Shown: positions 41,440-50,729 of the stretch, in pieces
Position numbering within the stretch: position 1 is the first letter of the stretch
Layout of the letters: each line of letters begins with the position of its first letter
From: Verrucomicrobiaceae bacterium
GTDB taxonomy: Bacteria > Verrucomicrobiota > Verrucomicrobiia > Verrucomicrobiales > Verrucomicrobiaceae
Length of the DNA: 64,000 nucleotides
Assembly: GCA_027486585.1 (NCBI GenBank)
Contig: JAIXOU010000100.1
Coordinates: 124,001 to 188,000, forward strand
Direction: 5' to 3'
Made by a program: the position numbers and the translations under genes
The notes under the pieces: generated by a model
The model's database searches: none
Told to the model about the DNA's origin: nothing
What the model saw: only the letters and a program-made list of their open reading frames with translations

Positions 41440-42492
41440 ATGCCAACCGATTCCGACATCCGCACCGCTCTTTCCCAAGTTCGTTACCCAGGCTTTAGCC
41501 GAGACATCATTTCCTTTGGCCTCGTTAAAGGCATTAGCATTGAGGCTGGCAAGGTCATCATTGATATCTCCGTCGCCACTCGTGATCCAAACATCCCGCG
41601 TCTGATTCATGAGCAGGCCATGGACGTGCTGATGAAAGTTGCTGGCGTCACGGAAGCTAAGCTGAATTTCGACATCAAGGAGCCGCCAAATACCGCTACG
41701 GCAACGGCCGACAAATTGCCCAAGTCCAGCATTCCTGGCGTGAAGAAAATCATCGCCGTTGGCTCCGGTAAAGGCGGGGTAGGGAAGAGCACGGTGGCCT
41801 CTAACTTAGCCGTCGCGCTTGCAAAGACCGGTGCCCGTGTCGGTCTGTGCGACTGCGATCTTTACGGTCCCAGCATCGCCCACATGTTCGGCAGCAACGA
41901 CCGCCCGTTCCAAAATGAAGAGCAGCAAATCGTGCCGATCGAGCGTTACGGTCTGCAACTGATCAGCATGGGCTTCCTCTTGGATGACGACAGCGCCGTG
42001 ATCGTCCGTGGCCCCATCGCCACCCGCTACATTCAGCAGTTCTTGCGTCAGGTCGCCTGGGATAATCTCGACTATCTTGTGCTCGATCTTCCTCCTGGCA
42101 CGGGCGACATTCAGCTCACCATCGTGCAGACCGTGGCCCTGGATGGCGCTGTGATCGTCACGACCCCGCAAGAGGTTGCTTTGATCGATGCCCGTAAAGC
42201 CGTCTCCATGTTCCAAAAGGTCAACGTCCCTATTCTTGGCATCATTGAAAACATGAGTTACTTCCTCTGTCCTAGCGATGGCCAGATCTATCACATCTTT
42301 GGCAAAGGCGGCGGTGATCATGAAGCCAAGCGTCTCGGCGTCCCGCTACTCGGTCAGATCCCCATCGAGATGAGCGTCCGCGAATCCGGCGACGAAGGTC
42401 ACCCCATTGCCCTCGAAGAAACCGCTCAAAGCCTCGCCTCCAAAACCTTCCATGAAATAGCCGCGAAGCTTACCCTAGCCGTGCCGCTTTAA
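41440..42492 (+). CDS. Mrp/NBP35 family iron-sulfur cluster carrier ATPase
   Basis: A 350-residue P-loop ATPase. Residues 1-95 are a MIP18/DUF59 domain (ALSQVRYPGFSRDIISFGLV). The deviant Walker A motif GSGKGGVGKSTVASNLAVAL follows at about 107-126, with DCDLYGPSIAHMFG and LDLPPGTGDIQLT as the switch regions. It is expected to bind and hand over Fe-S clusters. The C-terminal segment reads ENMSYFLCPSDGQIYHIFG: only the first cysteine of the CxxC pair found in many cluster-binding members is present. The gene stands alone, 63 bases after nth, which itself needs an Fe-S cluster. Confidence 0.92.
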   Translation: MPTDSDIRTALSQVRYPGFSRDIISFGLVKGISIEAGKVIIDISVATRDPNIPRLIHEQAMDVLMKVAGVTEAKLNFDIKEPPNTATATADKLPKSSIPGVKKIIAVGSGKGGVGKSTVASNLAVALAKTGARVGLCDCDLYGPSIAHMFGSNDRPFQNEEQQIVPIERYGLQLISMGFLLDDDSAVIVRGPIATRYIQQFLRQVAWDNLDYLVLDLPPGTGDIQLTIVQTVALDGAVIVTTPQEVALIDARKAVSMFQKVNVPILGIIENMSYFLCPSDGQIYHIFGKGGGDHEAKRLGVPLLGQIPIEMSVRESGDEGHPIALEETAQSLASKTFHEIAAKLTLAVPL

Positions 42493-42523
42493 AACCTTTT
42501 GGGTCAGTGTTCCCACCTCCCAT

Positions 42524-42539
42524 CCCCCAAAACTGGGGG
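42524..42539. terminator. Weak hairpin between the Mrp and cupin genes
   Basis: A six-base-pair stem (CCCCCA / TGGGGG) with an AAAC loop lies about 30 bases after the Mrp stop. No T-run follows on either strand, so termination is uncertain. The convergent cupin gene ends about 200 bases further on, and the DNA in between shows no supported gene. Confidence 0.3.
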
Positions 42540-42739
42540 GCTTCAAAAGCGTGAAGAGGCTTGTTCAGGATTCGCTGCACAAGAACTGCTGTTGCCTTGA
42601 GCGTAACGATTCAGAGGTTTTGTTTTTTCTGGCCTCTTTCTTTCTGCCAGTGTTCAGGAATCAGGCAGCAAAGGCTCTGCGGCAGTCATTGGCTTGCTCG
42701 TTCTTCGCAGGCATGCACCCTTGAATGTTTGACGACTTC

Positions 42740-43108
42740 TCAGCTGAAGAAAGTATCTTCGTGGGAATAGGGCGGAGCGCAGCAGCAGAGCAGGCGGAGA
42801 GTCTGGGTGGCAGTGATCTGGTGCCAGGCGCTGGGGGGAATAAGGATGGCATCACCTGGGGAGACAGCGCGGGTTTCGCCATCGATTTCCATGGTGCCGT
42901 GGCCTTCGAGGATGAAGTAGAACTCCTCACTGAGCTTGTGATAGTGACGCTGGGTCGGTTGACCAACGGGAATGGTGGCTTCGGCGAGGGATTGGTTTTG
43001 AACCGGTGCGTTGGTTTGATCCAGGATGCTGCGGATCGTGCTGCCGTCTTTGGTGGTGAATGGCGTTTGTTGGGAAAGCTGGTTGATCGTCATGGTTGCG
43101 TCTGTCAT
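42740..43108 (-). CDS. Cupin domain protein
   Basis: A 122-residue single-domain cupin. Motif 1 is RHYHKLSEEFYFILEGHGTM (metal-binding His, His and Glu) and motif 2 is PGDAILIPPSAWHQI (His). Such proteins bind a divalent metal and act as isomerases, dioxygenases or ligand binders; the substrate is unknown. The first ATG was taken; a second one five codons in is equally possible. It is divergent from the SDR gene, whose start is 35 bases away, so the two share a very small promoter region. Confidence 0.85.
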   Translation of the reverse strand: MTDATMTINQLSQQTPFTTKDGSTIRSILDQTNAPVQNQSLAEATIPVGQPTQRHYHKLSEEFYFILEGHGTMEIDGETRAVSPGDAILIPPSAWHQITATQTLRLLCCCAPPYSHEDTFFS

Positions 43109-43143
43109 CGTCGGGCGCTATCACACGAAAGGCAAGCCCACGC

Positions 43144-43959
43144 ATGAAGTTCTCTACCCGTAACTGCACAGCCATCATCACTGGGGCCTCCTCGGGTCTG
43201 GGGGCGGAATTCGCACGGCAGTTGGCGCGCGAGGCGAATACCCTGATCCTAGTGGCTAGACGGTTGGATGCCATGGAGTCGGTCAAGGCGGAACTCTTGA
43301 GTTTGAAGGCTGAGCTGAAGGTCGAGCTCGTCGTTGCCGATCTATCCACGGACGCTGGACGAGCGGCTCTAGTGAGCTGGGTGGATCAGGCTATTGTGAA
43401 GCCTAATTTACTGATCAATAACGCAGGTCTGGGGGATTACGGCAGCTTCGCCAGTGCCTCTGAAGATCGGCTAAAAAGGCAGATCGACGTGAATGTTTCC
43501 GCGCTCGTTTTGCTTTCTCGGGCGCTGCTGCCCGTGCTGATGAAAACGGCCCCTGCGGGCATTCTCAATGTGAGCTCGTTGGCAAGCACTCTGCCCATGC
43601 CTGACTTGGCCGTGTATGCGGCTTCTAAAGCTTTTGTCTCAAGTTTTAGCGAAGCGCTGGCCATTGAATTGGCACCGCAGCAGATCCAGGTGACCTACGT
43701 CTGCCCTGGGCCGACGCCGACCAATTTCAGCAAAACAGCCAAGCGTGACGATGGCACGGATACCAATCGCGATGGCCAGGGCTTGCTGAGAATTCCCGCG
43801 AGCCAAGTCGTCGCAGAAGCCTTGGCGGCCTTGAGTGCTGGAAAAACCTGCGTTTTCCCTGGGCTCGGTGTCTCAATCGCTGCCCCACTTTTTTGGCATA
43901 TGCCGCGTTCTTTGCTGCGCTGGGTCTTGCGCCGCCGTCACTCTCAATCCAAGGTTTAA
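43144..43959 (+). CDS. Short-chain dehydrogenase/reductase (SDR)
   Basis: A 271-residue NAD(P)-dependent oxidoreductase of the classical SDR type. The cofactor-binding motif TGASSGLG is at 13-20, NNAG at 92-95, the catalytic serine in LNVSSLAS (143-149), and the catalytic YxxxK is Tyr158/Lys162 (VYAASKAF). The C-terminal part (VLRRRHSQSKV, basic) suggests peripheral membrane contact, as in related YqjQ/DltE-like SDRs. The substrate is not determined. The frame opens upstream, but the ATG before KFSTRNCTAIITG is the natural start. The GH75-like gene follows 8 bases later. Confidence 0.9.
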   Translation: MKFSTRNCTAIITGASSGLGAEFARQLAREANTLILVARRLDAMESVKAELLSLKAELKVELVVADLSTDAGRAALVSWVDQAIVKPNLLINNAGLGDYGSFASASEDRLKRQIDVNVSALVLLSRALLPVLMKTAPAGILNVSSLASTLPMPDLAVYAASKAFVSSFSEALAIELAPQQIQVTYVCPGPTPTNFSKTAKRDDGTDTNRDGQGLLRIPASQVVAEALAALSAGKTCVFPGLGVSIAAPLFWHMPRSLLRWVLRRRHSQSKV

Positions 43960-43967
43960 AGAAGCCT

Positions 43968-45494
43968 ATGAAGCCCCCCATCGACACCACCTCATTGAAT
44001 CCCAACCAGGGGCCATCCCAATGGGAGCCTCGTCAGCCCAGAGGTGCGCTGAGTTCACTGATTCGACTGTTGGTGCTCATCATCATCTCCCTGCTTCTGG
44101 TCATCCCTTTTACACCGTTTGCCGGCAAGATTAAGCAGGGCATCAAAGAGATCGTCAGTGCAGGGCGCAGTAGCACCGAGGTGATCACGCGGGAGATCGA
44201 GCGACGTGTCGAAGTGCCTGTGGAGGTCGTCAAAGAGGTGATCAAAGAAGTGCCTGCACCACCGCCGCCGCTGCCAGATGATTTTATTCCACGCAAGGAG
44301 GCCGATGTCTCCACTTTCTTTAACGGCATCACCATTAAGACCAAGCTTCTGACGGAGCAGGGGACTTACGCCAGTCTGGAGCGTCTAGACCCCGAGGCCT
44401 ACAAGGCTGAGTTCCAACTCAGTGTCCGTGTGCCAAAGGCCAATCAAACCGTGGCAGAGCTTTCCCGGATCAATCCTTCGCTGCCAAGTCTGCTGCCCGA
44501 TCTCGCAGCCATGCTACCTACCGCCAAGGTCTCCGGTTTCTACCATAAACTCTACGAGAATAAGACCAACGGCATCCAGCGCGACATCACCCGCCTGAAC
44601 AAGATCCTGGATCGGCATAACTTTTTTGATTGTGAGACCATCCTGGAGATGAGCCACCCGACGAGTCAGCGCAAAGCCCTGCTGATTCAGTCGGAGATGG
44701 ATGTCGTGTGTGATGGCACGGATGGCGACCGCATGGCCACGCTGGACGAGTTCATCTACATGTCGGATTATTATCAGCCTTTCACCAGCTATGCTTGGGC
44801 AAAGAAAACCAAGACGCCGAATCCGCTTCTGGCTCGCTGGGAGGCCCGACTGGCCAAGGCCACTGAGCAATTCAATGTGAAAGGTCTGCCTGCCGAAAAG
44901 AATCGCGAGCTCAAAGCCCTGATTGATACGCTGAAAGTCGAGATCAGTGAGATGAAAGCCCGTAGTAGCCTCATTGCCGAGAAAGATCCTTTCATTGTGC
45001 TTTCATTGCTCTTCCGTGGATATACTTCCACCAATAAATACACACCTCAGATGGGTGACTATGCCGTCGTTATCTATGGCGATAAAATGTATCCAGCCAT
45101 CTGCGGTGACTACGGACCCACTCAGAAGATGGGCGAGGCCTCCCTCTTCATGGCCAAAGCTGTCAGTGAAAAGGCGACTCCCTACAGGCGTCCCGAAAGC
45201 GACCTTAAAATCACCTATCTCATCTTTCCAGGAACAGCAGAAAAGCCGAATGCCCCGCCAAATCTGGATCACTGGCATGACAAGTGCAGCGCCTATCTGA
45301 AAGAACTCGGTGCCCCAGGTTCGGGTCATGAGCTTCATCGCTGGGAAGATCCCTTCAAAAAGCCTGAGCCCGTCCCTGCTGTCATAGTGCCTATCGACGG
45401 GACTACTCCGGTGGTCCCAAGCGTTGCTCCAGCAGCGGCTCCGGCCGGCGCTTCAGCAACTCCAGCTGGATCGACGGCTCCCAAAACACCTTGA
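43968..45494 (+). CDS. Membrane-anchored GH75 (chitosanase)-like protein
   Basis: A 508-residue protein. A proline-rich cytoplasmic start is followed by one membrane helix (about 30-52, LIRLLVLIIISLLLVIPFTP), a stalk with VEVPVEVVKEVIKEVPAPPP, a short unassigned domain (115-200), and a domain resembling glycoside hydrolase family 75. The latter has ALLIQSEMDVVCDGTDGD (Asp245, Asp249), PFIVLSLLFRGYTSTNK, YAVVIYGDKMYPAICGDYGP, KMGEASLFMAKAVS (Glu390) and LKITYLIFPGT. A helical insert (about 285-335) splits this domain, and the tail is alanine/proline-rich. GH75 enzymes hydrolyse chitosan. The acidic residues are kept, so activity is possible, but a peptidoglycan or other glucosamine polymer may be the real target. 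Confidence 0.72.
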   Translation: MKPPIDTTSLNPNQGPSQWEPRQPRGALSSLIRLLVLIIISLLLVIPFTPFAGKIKQGIKEIVSAGRSSTEVITREIERRVEVPVEVVKEVIKEVPAPPPPLPDDFIPRKEADVSTFFNGITIKTKLLTEQGTYASLERLDPEAYKAEFQLSVRVPKANQTVAELSRINPSLPSLLPDLAAMLPTAKVSGFYHKLYENKTNGIQRDITRLNKILDRHNFFDCETILEMSHPTSQRKALLIQSEMDVVCDGTDGDRMATLDEFIYMSDYYQPFTSYAWAKKTKTPNPLLARWEARLAKATEQFNVKGLPAEKNRELKALIDTLKVEISEMKARSSLIAEKDPFIVLSLLFRGYTSTNKYTPQMGDYAVVIYGDKMYPAICGDYGPTQKMGEASLFMAKAVSEKATPYRRPESDLKITYLIFPGTAEKPNAPPNLDHWHDKCSAYLKELGAPGSGHELHRWEDPFKKPEPVPAVIVPIDGTTPVVPSVAPAAAPAGASATPAGSTAPKTP

Positions 45495-45670
45495 GCTTGA
45501 GTTGCTGAAACCATTCATTTCTGAGACTGCTTGCCAGGCTCAGAGCGAGAAATCTGGCATTTGGCTCCTATTTCATCTTCTGAATGGATGAAGCCGCAAG
45601 TTTACCTGGGCGCTAACTCCGCCTTGCACTCTCGTGATTTCCTCCGAACTTCCGCGCCCAATTTTCAGCT

Positions 45671-47503
45671 ATGATTCCTAACGCCTACCGCTCCCTCCAC
45701 TGCAACGCCGTCCGCCCTGAGCACATCGGTCAGACTGTCACTCTTTGTGGCTGGGTGAATTCGGCGCGTGACCATGGCGGCGTCATTTTCATCGACTTGC
45801 GCGACCGCGAGGGTCTGACTCAGGTCGTCTTTCGCCCAGAGGAAAATGCAGCCCTAGCTGAGCAAAGCCACACCCTGAGGGATGAAGACGTCATCCAAGT
45901 TATCGGAAAAGTCGCTGCTCGGCTGACTGGCACTGAAAATTCAAAGCTCGGCACCGGCGAAGTCGAAATCGTCGCCACCGAACTGAAGGTGCTGAACAAG
46001 TCTGAAGTCCTGCCGTTCCACCTCGATCGCGAGATGTCGAACGAAGACCTGCGCATGAAGTACCGCTACCTGGATCTGCGCCGCGAGCGCATGAACCGGA
46101 ACATCCGTACGCGTCACAAGATCACCACCGCGGCCCGTAATTACCTCGACGCTACCGGTTTCATCGAGGTCGAAACGCCGATCCTCTCGAACCCAACGCC
46201 AGAAGGGGCTCGTGACTTCCTTGTGCCTGCCCGACTCAGCCCAGGCAAGTTCTTTGCGCTGCCTCAGGCACCCCAGCAGTACAAGCAGCTCCTTATGGTC
46301 GCTGGCCTTGAGCGTTATTTCCAAATCGCCCGCTGCTTCCGTGACGAAGATCTGCGCGCCGACCGCCAGCCAGAGTTCACCCAGATCGATATCGAGGCCA
46401 GCTTCATCGTGCAAGACGACATTATCCAGCTCGTCGAAGGCCTGCTCGCTAGCATGTTCAAAGCCGGCCAAGGCGTGGACATCCCAGCCTCCTTCCAGCG
46501 CATCACCTACCAGCACGCGATGGATGTTTACGGCTCGGATAAACCCGACACTCGCTACGGCCTGGAGATCGTCGATATGGCCGATGTCTTCGCGACCAGC
46601 GGCTTCAAGATCTTCCGCACCATCCTTGAAGGCGGAGGCGTCGTCCGTGCCATCAATGCCAAAGGTTTCGCCGGCATCACCACGGGCCAGATGATCCGCC
46701 TGAACGAGCTCGCGATTCAGGCTGGCATGAAGGTCAAGCAGCTCGCCTTCATCAAGGTGGAGCGCAACGCAGAAGGCGTGCTCGAATACAAGAGCCCGCT
46801 ATGGAAGTTCTTCGGCGAAGACGAACAAAAAGCACTCATCGCCAAACTTGGTGTTGAGGAAAACGACATCGTCTTCTTCTACGCTGGCACCTGGGATGAC
46901 GCCTGCAACATCCTTGGCAAGGTCCGCCTTGAGATCGCCTCCATGCAAAAGCTCACCGAAGGCAGCACCGCGCTAAACTTCCTCTGGGTTGTCGATTTCC
47001 CACTGCTCGCCTACAGCCCTGAAGATCAGAGCTGGGTCGCCGTGCATCACCCCTTCACCCGCCCGAAGGCCGAAGACGTGCCGCTTCTCGATGCTGGTGA
47101 ATACGGCAAAGTCCGTGCTGAAGCCTACGACGTCGTCCTCAACGGCTACGAACTCGGCGGCGGCAGCATCCGAATCCACGAAAGCGACCTCCAGGCCAAA
47201 ATGTTCAGCGTTCTCGGCGTCACGCCAGAGGAGCAGGAGCTCAAATTCAGCCACATCCTCGAAGCCTTCAAATTCGGTGCCCCTCCACACGGTGGCCTCG
47301 CCCTCGGCCTCGACCGCATCGCCATGCTGGTTAGCGGAGAAGAAAGCATCCGCGAAGTCATCGCCTTCCCGAAAAACAACAAAGCCTGCGATCTCATGAC
47401 CGACAGTCCGACGAATGTGGACTTTAAATCCCTGCGCGAGCTTTATGTTCAGAGCACCTGGAAGGAAAAGAAAAAGGAAGATGCCGAAGCCCCTGCTGCT
47501 TAA
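45671..47503 (+). CDS. aspS: Aspartyl-tRNA synthetase
   Basis: A 610-residue class II aminoacyl-tRNA synthetase of the bacterial type. The N-terminal OB-fold binds the anticodon (VTLCGWVNSARDHGGVIFI). Motif 1 includes FIEVETPILSNPTPEGARD, motif 2 is FRDEDLRADRQPEFTQID, motif 3 is GLALGLDRIAMLVSGEESI, and a GAD insertion domain lies between motifs 2 and 3. It charges tRNA-Asp in the cytoplasm; whether it also charges tRNA-Asn cannot be decided here. The length is normal. It stands alone, with 176 bases upstream and 349 downstream without genes. Confidence 0.97.
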   Translation: MIPNAYRSLHCNAVRPEHIGQTVTLCGWVNSARDHGGVIFIDLRDREGLTQVVFRPEENAALAEQSHTLRDEDVIQVIGKVAARLTGTENSKLGTGEVEIVATELKVLNKSEVLPFHLDREMSNEDLRMKYRYLDLRRERMNRNIRTRHKITTAARNYLDATGFIEVETPILSNPTPEGARDFLVPARLSPGKFFALPQAPQQYKQLLMVAGLERYFQIARCFRDEDLRADRQPEFTQIDIEASFIVQDDIIQLVEGLLASMFKAGQGVDIPASFQRITYQHAMDVYGSDKPDTRYGLEIVDMADVFATSGFKIFRTILEGGGVVRAINAKGFAGITTGQMIRLNELAIQAGMKVKQLAFIKVERNAEGVLEYKSPLWKFFGEDEQKALIAKLGVEENDIVFFYAGTWDDACNILGKVRLEIASMQKLTEGSTALNFLWVVDFPLLAYSPEDQSWVAVHHPFTRPKAEDVPLLDAGEYGKVRAEAYDVVLNGYELGGGSIRIHESDLQAKMFSVLGVTPEEQELKFSHILEAFKFGAPPHGGLALGLDRIAMLVSGEESIREVIAFPKNNKACDLMTDSPTNVDFKSLRELYVQSTWKEKKKEDAEAPAA

Positions 47504-47852
47504 CGGCCTCGATTCCCATTCATCACGTTGGCTTGGAAGTGACTTGGTCTCTGCAGTTTCCCAAAAGGGGAATGTGGCAGATCAAAGTCTTACTTCTCCG
47601 CATCAATCAGAGTGAGTTACTCATGGACGTAAATCCCCGTTCTACACGTTCTGGATGAGATGAAAATGCTGTGAGGCGGGTTTCGGACCCTACATCACAG
47701 GAATGGATGCTGATCTGTAAATGATCTCGGATTCCCGTATTAAAGCAGAGGATCTACTGCGGCCTTTTGGGCTGACTTTGATGAACATCAGGCTGGCTGA
47801 GATTGATGAGGTGGATCGCACTTGATTGGCGCGACCCACCATCACGGTAACC
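47504..47852. other. Intergenic region between convergent genes
   Basis: This 349-base gap separates the end of aspS from the end of the large FG-GAP protein gene. I see no coding sequence in it. The only structure is an imperfect hairpin (10-base arms 47810-47819 and 47831-47840, one mismatch) close to the stop of the minus-strand gene. It could help terminate that transcript, although no T-run follows. Confidence 0.45.
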
Positions 47853-50729
47853 TTACAGTTTGCCCTTCATGATCTGGCGCACGCCATTGTCGAATTCTAC
47901 GACAATGACAGAATCGTTAATGGCGTCAGAATCAGTGCCTTCTTGAATGGCTTTGCCAAGACCCGTAGCACCGGCACCACCAGCTGTGAGATTGTTCGCT
48001 GGAAGTGAGAAGGACTTCACTTTGCTTGGTTGGTTGTTGAATAGTTGGCCCTTACGAAGGACCAAATAAGGACGGCGCAGAGTGTCTGTCGTTGCGGTCA
48101 CGGGTAGGGAGCTTGCTCCCTGGAATAGTGCCAAGTCGGTGCCTTTGGCTGCACCGACCAGCGTGGTAAGCACGAGGTAGGTTCCACGATGAGGCTCTAC
48201 TTCAACACGGTTGATCACACCAATCGTGGCGTTACCGCAGTTGGGCGCTATTTGTCCTTCACGAATCAGGACTGCGAGCTGGTTTGCTGGATTGCTTTGC
48301 AAAAGAAGCAGAGCCTGATCATTGGCCGCGGTGACGCCGGTGCCTGCTAGTTGAACTAATGCCAGTTGCTGACCATTGGTTTGCCAGAAGGCAAGGAATT
48401 TGGCGATTCTTACTCCTGCAAGGCCCTGCGGTGGAATGAAGTTGTCTGTGCTTGCACCTAAATTGACACCTTTGCGCAGAATCTGGCGGCCAATCGTTCC
48501 ATTACCATTGTATAGCCAGAGTCCTTCATTTTCAGCGGCGGGGAAAGCGGATGCTGGTGTGCCAGCAATGGTTGCACGGAAGAGCACGTTGGTCGCATCT
48601 GCCGTTTCACCAATATAGCTGGCGAAAGTGGCACCTGTTATTGGCGTCGATTCAGCATTGTGAACTGGAGAAACTCCCTTTTGAGAGACGGTTGCGGTAG
48701 CACCGCCGAATGTCCGAGAGAAAATAGCCTGGTCTTGAGTTTTCGGCGCACCACCTGCCACAGCCGTGGCAAACACAGTCAAGGCATCGTACTGAGCCAC
48801 TCTGCCGGTGAATTGACCCAGTGTCGGACCAGAGACGAAGGCTGCGAAGCCTTCCCGCCTAGTTTCAATGGGCGTCGCGAAATTAGAACTAAAAAGACCG
48901 CTGTCATTTGTGGGTAACGTACCATTCACATTGGGGCGGAGTGTGCAGGTCACTGATAGCAGATCAGCCGTGCGGGATTGGACGACTTGGATAAAGCCCA
49001 GAGGCACGGCACCATCAGGGGCGTTGGCTCCTGGCAGCCCGGTAGTATCAAAAGTGCCAAAAGTGGTGCCTGTGCGATAAAAGTCTAATGTTCCTGTTCC
49101 AAAATAAATGGCCTGGTTATTGATGGGGGTAATGGCAGCGCTTTTCCCTACTGGAAGCAAGCTGGCCTGATAAATGGCGCGGCTTGGTGTATTCAAAAGG
49201 GCTCGTGTGAGCACATTGATCGTTCCAACGCCACCGACAGACAGATTACGGCTTTTGTTGCCCAATTCAAGGCCTGTGGGATTCAGGGTGCTCCAAATCC
49301 CCGTATCTTTGCCAGCGTTAGATCCTGGACCCGTGAGCGTGCTTGTGAAGGCAATCTCGCTATCAGCGTTGATGCAGACATCGCTAAAAGCATTGAAAAG
49401 AATGCTTTCGGCTCCAGGAGCAAAGTCACCTCTGGCGGCGACTTTTTTCAAGGGCATTTGGCTCGTGATGGGTTTGATGACATAAACGGAGCCAACGTTG
49501 GGCCCTGCTGTAGAATCATTTGAGGCAGCGATGATGGCTGTTTCACCAAAGAGGGCAACCGCTGAACCAAAAGCTTGAGCTGTGTTTTGCAGCGCCGGAA
49601 TTTTCATCAGCTCCGTGGTGTTGGTGCTGCTGATGGTATTGAGGTCATAAATGTAAGCTGCACCCTGATTTGTGTTTTTGCCAGGTGCACCAATGATGAT
49701 GAGACCGCTTTGAGTGCTGCTGATGCTTCTGCCAAATAGATCACCTGCTGCGCTGTCGCTCGGAGCCAGGGTGATTTCTTCACCTGTCAGTAGATTGTAT
49801 GTCACCACCTTGCCTGTGGTTGGGCTTGCTGCGCTGGTTGCGTGCATGATCACCAGTCCCTTTGCGAGAGCGACGGCTGAGCCGGCGGTGTCGCCTGCTG
49901 CGGCACCTGTTGGGGTGAAGCGCTTTAGACGTGCGCCAGTTGTCATATCAAAGGCTAGGAAGCCTCCTGTTTTAACCGTTAATTCATTGCTCATATTGGG
50001 TGAGCCAACAATTCCTATATTCCCCTCGACCGCGACACTAGTGCCGAACCTATCACCTGCGAAAGTGCCGAGCCCGTCAGCTGCTAGGCCCAAGGTATCC
50101 GTCAATGGGATCGGATTAAATGTAGGGTTGGCATAGTCGTAAATGTAGGCCCTTCCTTTGCCTGCATCAGCTGCTGGGCTACCAATAAGGAGGCGAGTGC
50201 CAAAAATGGCCAGAGATGTGCCAAATTGATCGCCTGCCTTACCAATTTCTCCTTCACCGCTCGGGAGAATAATGGTCGATAAAATTTTACCCGAAGTCGC
50301 ATTGAAAATAAAGACGCTGCCAGTTGTGGCGTTGCTAACGTCGGGCGCTCCAACAGCGATCACGTCTCCAAAGATCGCGCAGCTTTGGCCCAGGCGTCTA
50401 TTGTTATCGGCGGCAATCGGGTAACTGAGCTTGCGTGTCCAGAGTCCTGTCACGGCGTTGAAGACCTGAACGGATCCTTGATTAGGCGCACCCTCATTTG
50501 CCGATGGAGTCCCGACGACAATCCATTTTTCAGAGACAGCAAGCGTGCCATGAGCATTGCCCATTTCAAAGTTGGCGGGGTTCATATTCCATCTACCGAA
50601 AAGTTTTTGAGCACTCAAATCCACGGCAGAAACATTCAAAGATAAGGCAAGCGTTAATCCTGATAGCAGAAAGGCTAAGGATCGTTTCTTCGATGGTGTG
50701 GCTAGGTTAGTTGAAAAGGGTGTTTTCAT
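47853..50729 (-). CDS. Large secreted FG-GAP/propeller repeat protein
   Basis: A 958-residue exported protein (signal through LALSLNVSA). Residues 45-430 contain about seven repeats of the FG-GAP/integrin-like propeller type, each with a pattern like FGDVIAVGAPDVSNATTGSV or FGTRLLIGSPAADAGKGRAY. The C-terminal half (from GDFAPGAESILFNAFSDVCI) is a second beta-rich region of the type found in choice-of-anchor proteins of Verrucomicrobia and Planctomycetes, with recurring blocks ending in GIWS or GLWLYNGNG. It has no obvious sorting signal at the very end. It is probably a surface or secreted adhesion or sensing protein. It is a long monocistronic gene. Confidence 0.75.
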   Translation of the reverse strand: MKTPFSTNLATPSKKRSLAFLLSGLTLALSLNVSAVDLSAQKLFGRWNMNPANFEMGNAHGTLAVSEKWIVVGTPSANEGAPNQGSVQVFNAVTGLWTRKLSYPIAADNNRRLGQSCAIFGDVIAVGAPDVSNATTGSVFIFNATSGKILSTIILPSGEGEIGKAGDQFGTSLAIFGTRLLIGSPAADAGKGRAYIYDYANPTFNPIPLTDTLGLAADGLGTFAGDRFGTSVAVEGNIGIVGSPNMSNELTVKTGGFLAFDMTTGARLKRFTPTGAAAGDTAGSAVALAKGLVIMHATSAASPTTGKVVTYNLLTGEEITLAPSDSAAGDLFGRSISSTQSGLIIIGAPGKNTNQGAAYIYDLNTISSTNTTELMKIPALQNTAQAFGSAVALFGETAIIAASNDSTAGPNVGSVYVIKPITSQMPLKKVAARGDFAPGAESILFNAFSDVCINADSEIAFTSTLTGPGSNAGKDTGIWSTLNPTGLELGNKSRNLSVGGVGTINVLTRALLNTPSRAIYQASLLPVGKSAAITPINNQAIYFGTGTLDFYRTGTTFGTFDTTGLPGANAPDGAVPLGFIQVVQSRTADLLSVTCTLRPNVNGTLPTNDSGLFSSNFATPIETRREGFAAFVSGPTLGQFTGRVAQYDALTVFATAVAGGAPKTQDQAIFSRTFGGATATVSQKGVSPVHNAESTPITGATFASYIGETADATNVLFRATIAGTPASAFPAAENEGLWLYNGNGTIGRQILRKGVNLGASTDNFIPPQGLAGVRIAKFLAFWQTNGQQLALVQLAGTGVTAANDQALLLLQSNPANQLAVLIREGQIAPNCGNATIGVINRVEVEPHRGTYLVLTTLVGAAKGTDLALFQGASSLPVTATTDTLRRPYLVLRKGQLFNNQPSKVKSFSLPANNLTAGGAGATGLGKAIQEGTDSDAINDSVIVVEFDNGVRQIMKGKL

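Noticed and set aside
42561-42770. 69-codon frame between the Mrp and cupin genes
   Set aside because: Overlaps the cupin gene on the other strand and has atypical composition with no family match.
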